Source of the DNA: Rhodothermales bacterium | Lineage (GTDB): Bacteria; Bacteroidota; Rhodothermia; Rhodothermales; VXPQ01 | Length of the DNA stretch: 10,522 bases | Direction: 5' to 3' | Assembly: GCA_028283985.1 (NCBI GenBank) | Contig: JANQSQ010000533.1 | Span: forward strand, 1-10,522 | Shown here: positions 1 to 9,029 of the stretch, in pieces | Layout of the letters: every line of letters starts with the position of its first letter | How positions within the stretch are numbered: the stretch's first letter is position 1 | Position numbers and translations under genes: made by a program | The notes under the pieces: model-generated | Told to the model about the DNA's origin: nothing | What the model saw: the letters and a program-made list of their open reading frames with translations, nothing else | Database searches by the model: none

Positions 1-251
1 GACAGGGCCGCGGCCCCGTGAACCATTTTTACTTTCTGAAGCAGGTGGATGTCTTTCCCTCGGCGGAATGAAGGGGGGAGGCTGGCTCGGTATACTGCCG
101 TTCGCTCGCGGTCCACCGTCCCCTTGAAGTGCATGGTCTGTCCGCCGTTTTTCCCACAACCCCATTTTCGCATGTCCGCGCGTCGTTGCACCGGGAGGCG
201 GGTCTGCCCGGCGCGAACAAAGAGAGCGGGTCAGAGTTTGTACGGGGTTAC
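1..251. other. Non-coding stretch upstream of tRNA-Arg
   Basis: No convincing gene is seen in this stretch. The short open frames here lack domain-like sequence or recognisable starts, and several run into the tRNA. Positions 5-16 form a 12-bp GC-only palindrome at the window edge. A TATACT hexamer lies at 91-96, but it is far from the tRNA and has no matching -35 box. A TTTG at 237-240, 11 bases before the tRNA, could be the 3' part of a Bacteroidota -7 element, but its upstream half does not match TAnnTTTG. The tRNA promoter should lie here, but I cannot place it. Confidence 0.5.
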
Positions 252-326
<75 letters not shown>

Positions 327-334
327 TATCGAGC

Positions 335-3300
335 ATGCTCATGAAGGTTCCTGATTGCATTGGATGGGTACGCTATTTTTCCGGAACGCTCGTCCAAACC
401 CTGGTCCTTATTCTAATTACGATCTGGTTTGCAAGTCTTGCCGGATGTGGGCCGGGAGGCTCGCAACAGACCCTCTTCGAACGCATTCCGTCCAACCGGT
501 CAAACATTCTTTTTTCAAACAATCTGACCTTTACGGATTCGCTCAATATCTATACCTACAATAATTTTTATTCAGGTGGCGGCGTAGCGCTTGCGGATTA
601 TGACGGCGATGGAAGACTGGACATATATCTGGTCAGCAACCAGCATGCCAACCGGTTATACCTGAACCGGGGCGATTTTGTCTTCGAGGATGTCACGGAA
701 GCGGCTGGCGTGGCGGGATCTTTTCCGTGGTCAACCGGCGTCAGCATGGTGGATATCAATGCCGATGGGCGCCCGGACCTCTATGTCACGAATGCAGGCG
801 CAAGCGAGGCAGCGCTCCGCGCCAACGAGTTATTCGTGAACAATGGAGATGGGACCTTCACCGAGCGCGCCCGGGAATATGGTCTGGCCGACGAAGGCTA
901 CTCGATACATGCGATTTTTTTCGATTACGATCAGGACGGATTGCTGGATGTCTACGTCGTCAACAATTTTCCCTCGAAACCCATTGCCGCTTACGATCCG
1001 GAGCGAATGGATCGTACGCATCCCTACTTTGAAGGGGGGGATCGGCTTTACCGGAACGAGGATGGACATTTTGTCGAAGTGACAACAACCGCCGGGATAT
1101 TCAGTTCGGAAGCGGGCTTTGGCCTTGGAGCCTCGGCGGGCGATCTGAACAGGGACGGATGCATGGACCTCTATGTATCCAACGACTTCTTCGAGCGGGA
1201 TTATCTCTATATAAATCAATGCGACGGCGCCTTCAGGGAATCTCTGGAAACCATTCTTCCCAGCATCAGCACCACTTCCATGGGTGGGGACATTGCGGAC
1301 CTGGATAATGACGGAGCGCCGGAGATTTTCATATCGGATATGCTTCCGGATACGGAAAAGCGGATCAAGAGAATTACCAATTTCATCGAGTGGGACAAAT
1401 ACCGGGAAGAAATCCGGCTTGGATACCATCGGAAATTTCTCAGGAATACGCTGCACTACAACAATGCCGACGACACGTTCAGCGAGATCGGGCGGTATGC
1501 CGGGGTGGAGGCCACGGATTGGAGCTGGGGCGGATTGCTGGCCGATTTCAACCTGGACGGGTTGCGAGATATTTTTGTGCCGAACGGTTTTTACAAAGAT
1601 GTCACCGATAAAGACCTCCTTATGGCTTCTGTGCGTGTCGCTGCCACAGGTAATGGAGGGGCGGACTATATTCGCCGACTTGTCGACATGATGCCCAGCA
1701 CGCCGACCTCCAACCATATGTTCGAGAATCTGGGCGCTTTGCGGTTTGCAGACCGCGCATCGGGCTGGGGGTTGGACGCTCCCGGTTTTTCGAGCGGTGT
1801 GGCCTATGGCGACCTGGACAGGGACGGCGATCTCGATCTGGTGGTCAACAATGTCAATATGGAAGCTTTTGTGTATCGTAACCGGGCCGTGGAGCAATAT
1901 CCTGATCGAGGCTGGCTTGGGATCGAGTTGCAGGGAGAGGCCCCCAATCTTCAGGGTGTGGGAGCACAGGTGGAAGTGGTGCGTCACGGCAAACGCTGGT
2001 ATGCCGAGCAGATGCTGCAGCGGGGATTCCAGTCTTCCATGGATCCGGTGATTCATTTGGGTCTCGGCGCAAGCGCGGGTATGCTGGATACGGTGCTTGT
2101 GCGATGGCCGGATGGGCGCCTTACCATCCGGACGCAGGTCGAAACCCGTCAGCAACTCGCACTGCGACAGGAAGCGGCATTCTGGCCCGACACGGTTTCT
2201 GCATTCGGCGGTTTTTCGCCGGCTCAGTCCTTCTTTAGTCCCTTTGCGTCTCCGACCGTGCGCGGCCAGCGCGCCGCGCCCATAATGGAAGACGTTACCG
2301 GCGGGATCGGTCTGGATTGGGAGCACGTGGAACGTCCCCATGACGATTTTCAGCGTTCGCCGCTTCTGTTCCATATGCGATCGACGGAGGGACCGCCTCT
2401 GTGCGGCATGGATATCGACGGAGATGGGCGGGACGATCTATACGTCGGCGGGGGCAAGGGGCAGCCGGGAGCGTTGTTCATGCACGATCCCGGTGGACGT
2501 TTCAGGAAAACCCGTCAGCCGGCGCTGGAACAGGATCGGGAAACGGAGGACATGGATTGCGCATGGGTGGATGTCAATGGAGATGAGCGTCCGGAACTGT
2601 ATGTTGCGAGCGGGAGCAGCGAAGTGCCGTTTGGGCATTCGGACCTTGCAGATCGCCTGTATGCGCTTGATGCGGAAGGAACGTTCGTGCGTTTCGAGCA
2701 TGAGTTGCCGATTTCGGGGTACCGCTACAGTCCGACCGGCGTCGTTCGCCCGGCCGATGTGGACGGAGATGGAGATCAGGACCTGTTCGTTGGGATTCGG
2801 CAGGGAGCTGTGTACGGCGAGCCGGTTGGGGGAATGCTTCTCGAGAATGACGGTTCGGGGCGGTTTCGCGATGCGACGGATCGTCTGATTCCGGGAGCGC
2901 GGGCGTCCGAATTGAAAACGGCAGGCGTCACGGATGCTGCATGGGGAGACCTGGATCGGGATGGGCGTTCCGATCTCGTTGTAGTGGGCGAATGGATGCC
3001 GCTGACGATTTTTCTCAACCGGGGCGGTATTCTGGAGCGGACCGAACCGGACGAAGCGGGTCTTTCCGGTACATCCGGGTGGTGGCAGTCCGTCGCGCTT
3101 TCGGATATGAACGGCGATGGAGCACTCGACATCGTAGCGGGTAATCATGGCCTCAATACGCGTTTCAAGGCAGGTCGGGAACGTCCCGTAGAAATGTGGG
3201 TCCGCGATTTCGATCGCGACGGCCAGTCCGATCAGATCATTACGGGCTATGACAAGGCCGGCGGTCCCTGGCCATTCGCTCTTCGCGAGCAACTTCTTTT

Positions 3301-3874
3301 GCGCTTTGGCCTCTCGCCGTTGATCGCCCGTAATCATTTGGGCGGGGGACAGGGAGAACTCCAGCGGGTTCTTCGACGGTTGCCTCATTTGACTCCGCTG
3401 GTCGATCCCTTCGAATCGTACGCGGGAAAGACGGTTCACGATGTATTTGGCGCGGAGTTGAATCACGCGACGCATTACGTCGCAGAACGGCTGGAGACGG
3501 TGGTGGCGTGGAATCGGCAAGATGGCTCCTTTAGCGTGGAAGCGTTGCCATTTCGCACCCAATTGACGCCTATGTACGCCATACTTGTCGAAGATATCGA
3601 CGACGACGGATTTCCTGAAATCCTTATGGGAGGCAACTTGTATGCGGTAACGCCCCAGGCAGGCCGATATGATGCCGGGTATGGGGTGATGTTGCGCCGG
3701 GATTCCACCGGGCGTTTTGTCGACGTGTCGGCAAACGATAGTGGATTTCGCGGCGAGGGAGAGGTCCGCGCCTTTCAGATATTGCGCTCGGACGAGGAGC
3801 GTCTGATTGCCGTGGCGTACAGCGGCGGCAGTTTGGTTATGTTGCGCCTCACCCGCTATGCTGCGATTCGTTGA
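335..3874 (+). CDS. FG-GAP/VCBS repeat lipoprotein with central ASPIC/UnbV domain
   Basis: This 1179-residue protein has a predicted lipoprotein signal: a hydrophobic stretch at about residues 19-36 ends in lipobox LAGC with Cys38, so it is probably anchored in the outer membrane. Calcium-type DxDxDGxxD loops begin near residues 88, 140, 197, 270, 322, 404 and 493 (for example DYDGDGRLDIY). An ASPIC/UnbV domain follows at about 526-612, with GLG and VRWPDG signatures. A second set of loops begins near 693, 746, 808, 872, 924, 958 and 1087. This suggests two beta-propellers around ASPIC. The C-terminal pattern (YAGKTVHDVFGAEL, GGNLYAV) matches long VCBS proteins that I recall lying next to SusC/SusD genes in Bacteroidota. 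The biochemical role is unproven; surface ligand or partner binding is an inference. The start is 335 or in-frame 341, neither with a ribosome site, and no start codon lies further upstream before a stop inside the tRNA. Confidence 0.9.
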   Translation: MLMKVPDCIGWVRYFSGTLVQTLVLILITIWFASLAGCGPGGSQQTLFERIPSNRSNILFSNNLTFTDSLNIYTYNNFYSGGGVALADYDGDGRLDIYLVSNQHANRLYLNRGDFVFEDVTEAAGVAGSFPWSTGVSMVDINADGRPDLYVTNAGASEAALRANELFVNNGDGTFTERAREYGLADEGYSIHAIFFDYDQDGLLDVYVVNNFPSKPIAAYDPERMDRTHPYFEGGDRLYRNEDGHFVEVTTTAGIFSSEAGFGLGASAGDLNRDGCMDLYVSNDFFERDYLYINQCDGAFRESLETILPSISTTSMGGDIADLDNDGAPEIFISDMLPDTEKRIKRITNFIEWDKYREEIRLGYHRKFLRNTLHYNNADDTFSEIGRYAGVEATDWSWGGLLADFNLDGLRDIFVPNGFYKDVTDKDLLMASVRVAATGNGGADYIRRLVDMMPSTPTSNHMFENLGALRFADRASGWGLDAPGFSSGVAYGDLDRDGDLDLVVNNVNMEAFVYRNRAVEQYPDRGWLGIELQGEAPNLQGVGAQVEVVRHGKRWYAEQMLQRGFQSSMDPVIHLGLGASAGMLDTVLVRWPDGRLTIRTQVETRQQLALRQEAAFWPDTVSAFGGFSPAQSFFSPFASPTVRGQRAAPIMEDVTGGIGLDWEHVERPHDDFQRSPLLFHMRSTEGPPLCGMDIDGDGRDDLYVGGGKGQPGALFMHDPGGRFRKTRQPALEQDRETEDMDCAWVDVNGDERPELYVASGSSEVPFGHSDLADRLYALDAEGTFVRFEHELPISGYRYSPTGVVRPADVDGDGDQDLFVGIRQGAVYGEPVGGMLLENDGSGRFRDATDRLIPGARASELKTAGVTDAAWGDLDRDGRSDLVVVGEWMPLTIFLNRGGILERTEPDEAGLSGTSGWWQSVALSDMNGDGALDIVAGNHGLNTRFKAGRERPVEMWVRDFDRDGQSDQIITGYDKAGGPWPFALREQLLLRFGLSPLIARNHLGGGQGELQRVLRRLPHLTPLVDPFESYAGKTVHDVFGAELNHATHYVAERLETVVAWNRQDGSFSVEALPFRTQLTPMYAILVEDIDDDGFPEILMGGNLYAVTPQAGRYDAGYGVMLRRDSTGRFVDVSANDSGFRGEGEVRAFQILRSDEERLIAVAYSGGSLVMLRLTRYAAIR

Positions 3875-4228
3875 TTCTGTCCGACTACAAGCGAATTATT
3901 TCTTCTTTGCAAAAAATTCACACTTATTTTTAATCCGACATCCTCTCCGCCAAATCTAATTTATTAATGACAATGAAATATAGGATAAATTTATTTTGGT
4001 ATTTAAGCATTATTTAAATTTATATTCTACTTCAGCAGATTTTATTATAAAAAAATAAATATCTATGTACTGTTCGAATTATTAATGTAGTCGTGCGTGT
4101 TTAGTAGCAAGCTTTGTTTTGAGTTCATAAACTGGTGGTCATTAAATCCTTGGGCAATGCCCATGGCGCTATCCAATCGTGCTGTAGGGCGGACGCAAAT
4201 CCCAGACACCAAACAGAAGCATTAGGCC
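3875..4228 (+). promoter_or_regulatory. AT-rich intergenic region upstream of susC
   Basis: This 354-bp gap has no gene. Its central part is strikingly AT-rich: I count 21 G or C bases in the 120 at 3961-4080, whereas the flanking genes are clearly GC-richer. It probably carries the susC-susD promoter and a long 5' leader. An imperfect AT inverted repeat spans 4038-4063 (GATTTTATT against AATAAATATC, with one bulged base). A small perfect hairpin, TGGGC-AAT-GCCCA, lies at 4151-4163. No clear intrinsic terminator for the upstream gene is visible, and no good Shine-Dalgarno site precedes the susC ATG, as is usual in Bacteroidota. Confidence 0.55.
3995..4022 (+). promoter_or_regulatory. Candidate Bacteroidota-type promoter for susC-susD
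   Basis: TTTG at 3995-3998 is followed after 16 bases by TAAATTTA at 4015-4022, which matches the Bacteroidota -7 consensus TAnnTTTG except for the last base. A second weaker pair is TTTG at 3906-3909 with TATTTTTA at 3925-3932. In DNA this rich in A and T such matches arise easily by chance, and the 16-base spacing is slightly short. This is a guess at the promoter, not a firm call. Confidence 0.2.
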
Positions 4229-7200
4229 ATGAATTACCGCTATACTCTCTGGTTGTCCTTACTTTTATTGGCGTTGTCCTGGCCGTATGCCCCGGTTTTC
4301 GCACAAGACGGACAAATTGAAGGCACGGTGGTCGATGAAAGCGGGGAACCACTGACCGGGGTTAACCTGATCGTCGACAAAATCGCTGTTGGCGCCGTCA
4401 CGAATTCAGAGGGTTATTATAGCATCTCTGGCCTGGAGCCCGGGGGCTATACTGTTTTTGCCTCCTTCATCGGATTCGCCACGCAGGAAATTTCAGGCGT
4501 CGTGGTTGCGGCCGGGGAAACCGTTACGCTGGATATTGTACTGATCGAGACGGAGCTCGAGATGGGGGACATCGTTGTGACTGCTCTTGGCGTGGAGCGG
4601 GCAGAGCGATCGCTCACCTACGGTACACAGAACGTCAGCCCGGTGGGATTGGCGGAAGCGCGGGAGTTGAATCTGGCCTTCTCGCTGGCGGGCAAGGTGG
4701 CGGGGTTGGCGGTCAACCAGGCCGGTACGGGACTGGGCGGTCAGACCCGGTTGATTCTCCGGGGCAATCGGTCTATCAATGGCAGCAGCCGCCCTCTGTT
4801 CGTGGTTGACGGGGTGCCTGTCCGGGAGGATATCAGCAATTTGAACGCGAGCGATATCGAAAACATTTCCGTTCTGAAGGGGCCTAATGCGGCAGCGCTG
4901 TATGGAAGCGCTGCCCAGAATGGCGCCGTGGTCATTACCACTAAACGGGGTACAGCGGGTGAGGTAACCGCCCGCTTCAGTACGAATCTTACGGTCCAGC
5001 AACCTCTCATACTCACCGAATTTCAGAACGAATACGGTCAAGGAAGCGGCGGCGCGTACAACGGAGGATCGGAGTTTTCCTGGGGACCCCGGATGACCGG
5101 CCAGACCGTCGATTTCTGGACGCATGATCCGATGCAGGTCCGACAATACGCGTTCGAAGCGCAGCCGAACAACGTCGCAGATGTATTTCAGACCGGATAT
5201 CAGTCGTCCACGAATATCGCAGCGAGCGTCGGTTCCCAACGAGTCCAGGGATTCTTTTCGTATTCCTTCACGGATGCGAGAGGCACTGTGCCCGGAAACA
5301 CGTTGACGCGGCACAACACGCAGGTGCGGGTCACCAGTCAACCTTCCGACCGCCTGTCTCTGGATGGGAAGCTGAATTACGTTCGACAGGTCATCGAAAA
5401 CCGGTTGTCTACCGGCGAAAGTTTCTCGAACCCCATCCGGCATGCGTATCGCTTGCCCCGGAACATCCGCTCGGAGGATGCTTCGTCCTTCGAATATTTC
5501 ACGGAGGGCGGAGAGCGGAAGCAGCATTATTGGGTCCCCGGTTCGAACGGAGGCGCCAATCCGTACTGGACGTTGAACCGTAATCTGAACGCAAATACGA
5601 ATGACCGGATAATCTTGCTGAGTTCCGCTACCTATGAGTTCATGGACGGGCTCACGCTCATGGTCCGCGGGTCGTTCGACGGAGATGCAGGGAGTGGCGA
5701 CAGCAAATTCTACGCCGACAGTTACATCATCGCCCAGGATGGCAGTTACTCGCTCAGCAAGTCCAATTCCTATGTATGGAACGGCGATTTTCTTGCATCT
5801 TACCGAAAATCCTTGCCGGGCAACGTCGTCAGTTTCGATATCAATGTTGGCGGCAATACGCAGCAACGGCGTAATACATCGTTGTCGGCCAATACCGGAC
5901 AGGCTCTCACCGTACCGAATTTTTTCACGCTTTCCAATACCCAGAACGTAGTGGCTTCTCAGGGAGTTGGATCGCCAGTGGATATTCATTCGCTTTACGC
6001 CTTCGGCAAAGTCGCCTGGAAAGATGCTGTGTATCTCGACTTGACAGGGCGAAACGACTGGAGTTCGACGCTTCCCGCGGATGAGCAGTCGTATTTCTAT
6101 CCTTCCGTTGGTTTGTCCGCCATCGTATCGGAACTCCTTCCCTTGCCGGATGCGGTCAGCTTTGCACGGATTCGCGCTTCCTGGGCCAAGGTAGGCAATA
6201 GCGCTCCCCCGTTCCAGCTGGTGCGCAGCGCCAGTCTTTCTTCCGGCGGAAACAATGGTTTCCTGCAACTGAGCGGCACGCTTCCGAATAAAGAATTGCG
6301 TCCCGAAGAGACCGTTTCTACGGAGATCGGTTTGGATATGCGTTTCTTCAGAAATCGCTTGGGTCTGGATGCGACGGTGTATAAAACCAACACCCGGGAT
6401 CAACTCTTTACGGTGGCTCTTCCACCGGGTTCAGGAGCGAATTCCTTCTTTACGAACGGAGGCGACGTCGAAAACAAGGGCCTCGAATTGATGTTGAGCG
6501 CTACCCCGGTCCGCACCAACGACCTGAATGTGGATATCGACCTGAACTTCGCGATGAATCGGAATAAGGTGGTGGCCATTTCCGACGAGCGTCCCCGGTT
6601 GCAGGTTGCCAGCGAGTTTCTTCGCGCCTACTTCATTGAAGAAGGCGAACCCTTCGGCAATGTGTATTCGAGGGGTTTCCAGCGCGACGAGCAAGGTCGT
6701 ATCCTTGTCGCCCCGAATGGCATGCCGCGCGTCACGGCGGGCAGAACGGTCAACGTGGCCAATTTCAATCCCGATTGGCTGGGGAGCGTTCTGGCCTCGA
6801 TTTCCTGGAAGAACTGGGACGCAAGCATTCTGATCGACCACCGCCAAGGAGGGACCGTCACGTCACTCACGAATGCGATCCTTTATGCGGACGGAGTCAC
6901 GTCCGGGACGCTCAATGGTCGTGACGGGGGCCTTGTTTTCGGTCAGAATTTCTGGTCACATGAAACGGCAGTGATGGAAGATGGCTCTCTCAACACCACG
7001 GCGATAGACGCCGAAACTTTTTGGCGTGGCGTGGGAGGCCGCAACGCGCCAGTGGGCGAGGCATTCATTGTCGATGCGACGAACACCCGCGTACGTGAGA
7101 TGACCATGGGGTATAGCTTCCCCAGGTCGATGTTCGGGAATGTTCCGATTTCGGGCATGAGGATCGCGTTGGTGGCGAGAAACCTCTTTTTTATCCATCG

Positions 7201-7321
7201 GGCTTCCGAAAATCTGGACCCGGACGTGATAGTCGGCATTGGCAAGGCGGCCGAGGGTTTCGACTCCTTCGCGCCACCTTCTTCCCGATCGGTTGGTTTC
7301 AATCTTTCCATTGACTACTAA
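4229..7321 (+). CDS. SusC/RagA family TonB-dependent outer-membrane transporter
   Basis: This 1030-residue protein is within the usual length for SusC. A signal peptide (residues 1-25) ends at VFA before Gln26. A carboxypeptidase-regulatory-like beta-sandwich follows at about 31-113 (IEGTVVDESGEPLTGVNL and GYYSISGLEPGGY). Next come the TonB-box region DIVVTALGVERAERSL and a plug with the hallmark run DIENISVLKGPNAAALYGSA and VVITTKRG. The rest is a barrel with LTGRNDWSSTLP and a C-terminal strand ending in aromatic Tyr. It should import a ligand captured by the SusD partner into the periplasm, using TonB-ExbBD energy. It is followed 59 bp later by susD and is likely cotranscribed with it. No TonB components, hydrolase or sigma/anti-sigma regulator are nearby, so the substrate (glycan, peptide or other) cannot be named. 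Confidence 0.95.
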   Translation: MNYRYTLWLSLLLLALSWPYAPVFAQDGQIEGTVVDESGEPLTGVNLIVDKIAVGAVTNSEGYYSISGLEPGGYTVFASFIGFATQEISGVVVAAGETVTLDIVLIETELEMGDIVVTALGVERAERSLTYGTQNVSPVGLAEARELNLAFSLAGKVAGLAVNQAGTGLGGQTRLILRGNRSINGSSRPLFVVDGVPVREDISNLNASDIENISVLKGPNAAALYGSAAQNGAVVITTKRGTAGEVTARFSTNLTVQQPLILTEFQNEYGQGSGGAYNGGSEFSWGPRMTGQTVDFWTHDPMQVRQYAFEAQPNNVADVFQTGYQSSTNIAASVGSQRVQGFFSYSFTDARGTVPGNTLTRHNTQVRVTSQPSDRLSLDGKLNYVRQVIENRLSTGESFSNPIRHAYRLPRNIRSEDASSFEYFTEGGERKQHYWVPGSNGGANPYWTLNRNLNANTNDRIILLSSATYEFMDGLTLMVRGSFDGDAGSGDSKFYADSYIIAQDGSYSLSKSNSYVWNGDFLASYRKSLPGNVVSFDINVGGNTQQRRNTSLSANTGQALTVPNFFTLSNTQNVVASQGVGSPVDIHSLYAFGKVAWKDAVYLDLTGRNDWSSTLPADEQSYFYPSVGLSAIVSELLPLPDAVSFARIRASWAKVGNSAPPFQLVRSASLSSGGNNGFLQLSGTLPNKELRPEETVSTEIGLDMRFFRNRLGLDATVYKTNTRDQLFTVALPPGSGANSFFTNGGDVENKGLELMLSATPVRTNDLNVDIDLNFAMNRNKVVAISDERPRLQVASEFLRAYFIEEGEPFGNVYSRGFQRDEQGRILVAPNGMPRVTAGRTVNVANFNPDWLGSVLASISWKNWDASILIDHRQGGTVTSLTNAILYADGVTSGTLNGRDGGLVFGQNFWSHETAVMEDGSLNTTAIDAETFWRGVGGRNAPVGEAFIVDATNTRVREMTMGYSFPRSMFGNVPISGMRIALVARNLFFIHRASENLDPDVIVGIGKAAEGFDSFAPPSSRSVGFNLSIDY

Positions 7322-7368
7322 GCTCCGAATTCTCCTTCCCTCCTGCAAATACCCCGATCCTGACGAAA

Positions 7369-7374
7369 AAGGAA
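7369..7374 (+). promoter_or_regulatory. Ribosome binding site deciding the susD start
   Basis: AAGGAA at 7369-7374 ends directly before the first ATG (7375) but lies six bases before the second in-frame ATG (7381). Normal Shine-Dalgarno spacing therefore favours 7381, giving the N-terminus MKKHIASEW. This is one of few recognisable ribosome sites in the window. Confidence 0.5.
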
Positions 7375-7380
7375 ATGGCT

Positions 7381-8967
7381 ATGAAGAAACACATTGCAAG
7401 CGAATGGACCGTACTCGTTGTACTTACAGCGATGCTCTCGTTCACCGTGTCGAGCTGTACGGACGACTTTATGGATCTGAACAGCCCGCCCCATTTGATT
7501 TCCGAAGAGAACATTGATGTCGGGCTTTTGGGACAAGCCTTCGCGCAGTCTCAATATTACGGTATGTACGGACTCCACTGGCGCTTCCAGATATCCCAGT
7601 CGCTCTTTTCCGACTTGTATTCCCAATATTTCGCCACGACGGCTGAAAATTTCGATTCGGATCAGTACGTGGAAGTCGGAAGATGGATCGATCTTGCGTG
7701 GCGCTCCTTTTACGAGGTGGCGGCGCCCCAGGCATACTTCGTTGAAACGTTTTCGGAGGAAGAAGGCCTTTCGTTGGAGAACGCTATCGCGAAGGTATGG
7801 AGGGTCCAGATATATCATCGCATAACAGACTATTGGGGTCCTATTATTTATTCTCAATTTGGAAACGGGGAAACCAGCGTTTCCTATGATTCCCAACAGG
7901 ATGTTTATATGGATTTTTTCGATACGCTGGACGAAGCGGTAACGGTGCTGGAACAGAATCGAGGGGGTAGCGCTTTCGCAAGTCATGATCAGGTATACGG
8001 GGGGAGTGCGGATCATTGGCTCGCTTTTGCGAATTCTCTCCGCCTGCGTTTGGCGATGCGGATCCGATATGTTGATCCTGGCAAGGCAAGGATCGAAGCG
8101 GAAAAAGCAGTGACCGCAGGAGTGATGATGGATAATTCGGATGGTGCTTTCATGCTGACGACCCAAAACTCGCTGCACCCGCATACCACCATTACGAACT
8201 GGGGAGAATTTCGCATGAGTTCCGCTATGGAGAGTCTTTTGGAAGGGTACGACGATCCGCGGATCGGGATTTATTTCAGTCCGGCTGTCGACGGGGACTC
8301 CGACGGGGACGGCAGCCCTTACGAAGGTCTTCGAAACGGATTGCCCCGGATCGATAAAGGCGCTTCCATAAACCCGAAATACTCGGATATAGGCGTGAAC
8401 TGGTTACCCCTCGGCAAGGGTGGCGTAAACCCCTCTATTCGCGTAATGGGTGCGGCGGAAGTGTATTTTCTTCGTGCCGAGGGAGCACTTCAGGGATGGA
8501 ACATGGGGGGATCGGCGGAAGAACTTTATAATGAAGGCATCCGAATGTCTCTTACGGAAGGCCGTATTGGCGCCGACGCCGCATCGGTGGATGCGTACAT
8601 CGCAAATGGTAATTTACCCGCCTCTCCGAATGACGAGTGGGAGTCGCCTCCGCTTACGGATATCCCCGTCGCTTTCGATAGCGGTGCGTCTTCGGAGCGG
8701 CAACTTGAGCAGATCGTTACCCAGAAGTGGTTGGCTCTTTTCCCGGATGGTTGGGAAGCCTACGCTGAGTATCGTCGAACCGGGTATCCCGATCTGTATC
8801 CTATCATCCGGTCGTCGAACCCGGATGTGCCCGAGGATGCGATCTTTCGTCGGATGACATTTGTGAGCAGCGAATACTCCAATAATCAGGTGGCTACGGA
8901 GGCTGCCGTGAGTTTGCTCAATGGTCCCGACAGGAACAACACGAAGCTCTGGTGGGATGCTAAATAA
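7381..8967 (+). CDS. SusD/RagB-like outer-membrane lipoprotein (SusD-like_2 type)
   Basis: This 528-residue protein (530 if started at 7375) carries a lipoprotein signal ending VSSC with Cys26, followed by TDDFMDLN as in many SusD proteins. Motifs typical of the SusD-like_2 group include YHRITDYWGPIIYSQFG, IRVMGAAEVYFLRAEGALQG, the strongly conserved IVTQKWLALFPDGWEAYAEY followed by RRTGYP, and the C-terminus TKLWWDAK. It should act as the helical lid on SusC that captures the substrate at the cell surface. An Asp-rich loop, DGDSDGDG, at residues 304-311 looks like a calcium site. It shares a likely operon with the SusC gene just upstream. No intrinsic terminator appears before 9068, so the transcript may end at 9068-9112. 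The substrate cannot be told from sequence. Confidence 0.93.
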   Translation: MKKHIASEWTVLVVLTAMLSFTVSSCTDDFMDLNSPPHLISEENIDVGLLGQAFAQSQYYGMYGLHWRFQISQSLFSDLYSQYFATTAENFDSDQYVEVGRWIDLAWRSFYEVAAPQAYFVETFSEEEGLSLENAIAKVWRVQIYHRITDYWGPIIYSQFGNGETSVSYDSQQDVYMDFFDTLDEAVTVLEQNRGGSAFASHDQVYGGSADHWLAFANSLRLRLAMRIRYVDPGKARIEAEKAVTAGVMMDNSDGAFMLTTQNSLHPHTTITNWGEFRMSSAMESLLEGYDDPRIGIYFSPAVDGDSDGDGSPYEGLRNGLPRIDKGASINPKYSDIGVNWLPLGKGGVNPSIRVMGAAEVYFLRAEGALQGWNMGGSAEELYNEGIRMSLTEGRIGADAASVDAYIANGNLPASPNDEWESPPLTDIPVAFDSGASSERQLEQIVTQKWLALFPDGWEAYAEYRRTGYPDLYPIIRSSNPDVPEDAIFRRMTFVSSEYSNNQVATEAAVSLLNGPDRNNTKLWWDAK

Positions 8968-9029
8968 GGAAGAAGTCAGGCCTGTTCTGTTCGCGCTCGT
9001 CTGCTTCGACACAATTTGACCGTGCTAAC

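Noticed and set aside
5..16. GC palindrome at the left edge
   Set aside because: It could be the end of a terminator, but the hairpin would have only a short stem and no proper U tract follows, and its context is cut off by the window.
830..2374. Long minus-strand open frame (514 codons) inside the FG-GAP gene
   Set aside because: It lies entirely antisense to a clear domain-rich gene. Its translation is His/Arg/Ile-rich without domains and is explained by codon bias of the real gene.
2438..3562. Minus-strand open frame of 374 codons opposite the second propeller
   Set aside because: Same reason: antisense to repeated calcium loops, which create long open frames on the opposite strand.
3893..3931. 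Possible terminator after the FG-GAP gene
   Set aside because: Only a five-base AATT-type inverted repeat with a long loop precedes a short T run, too weak to call.
4493..6403. Minus-strand open frame of 636 codons opposite susC
   Set aside because: It is a shadow of the SusC coding frame, with no signal, domain or plausible start context.
7318..8184. Minus-strand open frame opposite susD
   Set aside because: Composition is unlike a protein family and it fully overlaps a firmly identified SusD-like gene.
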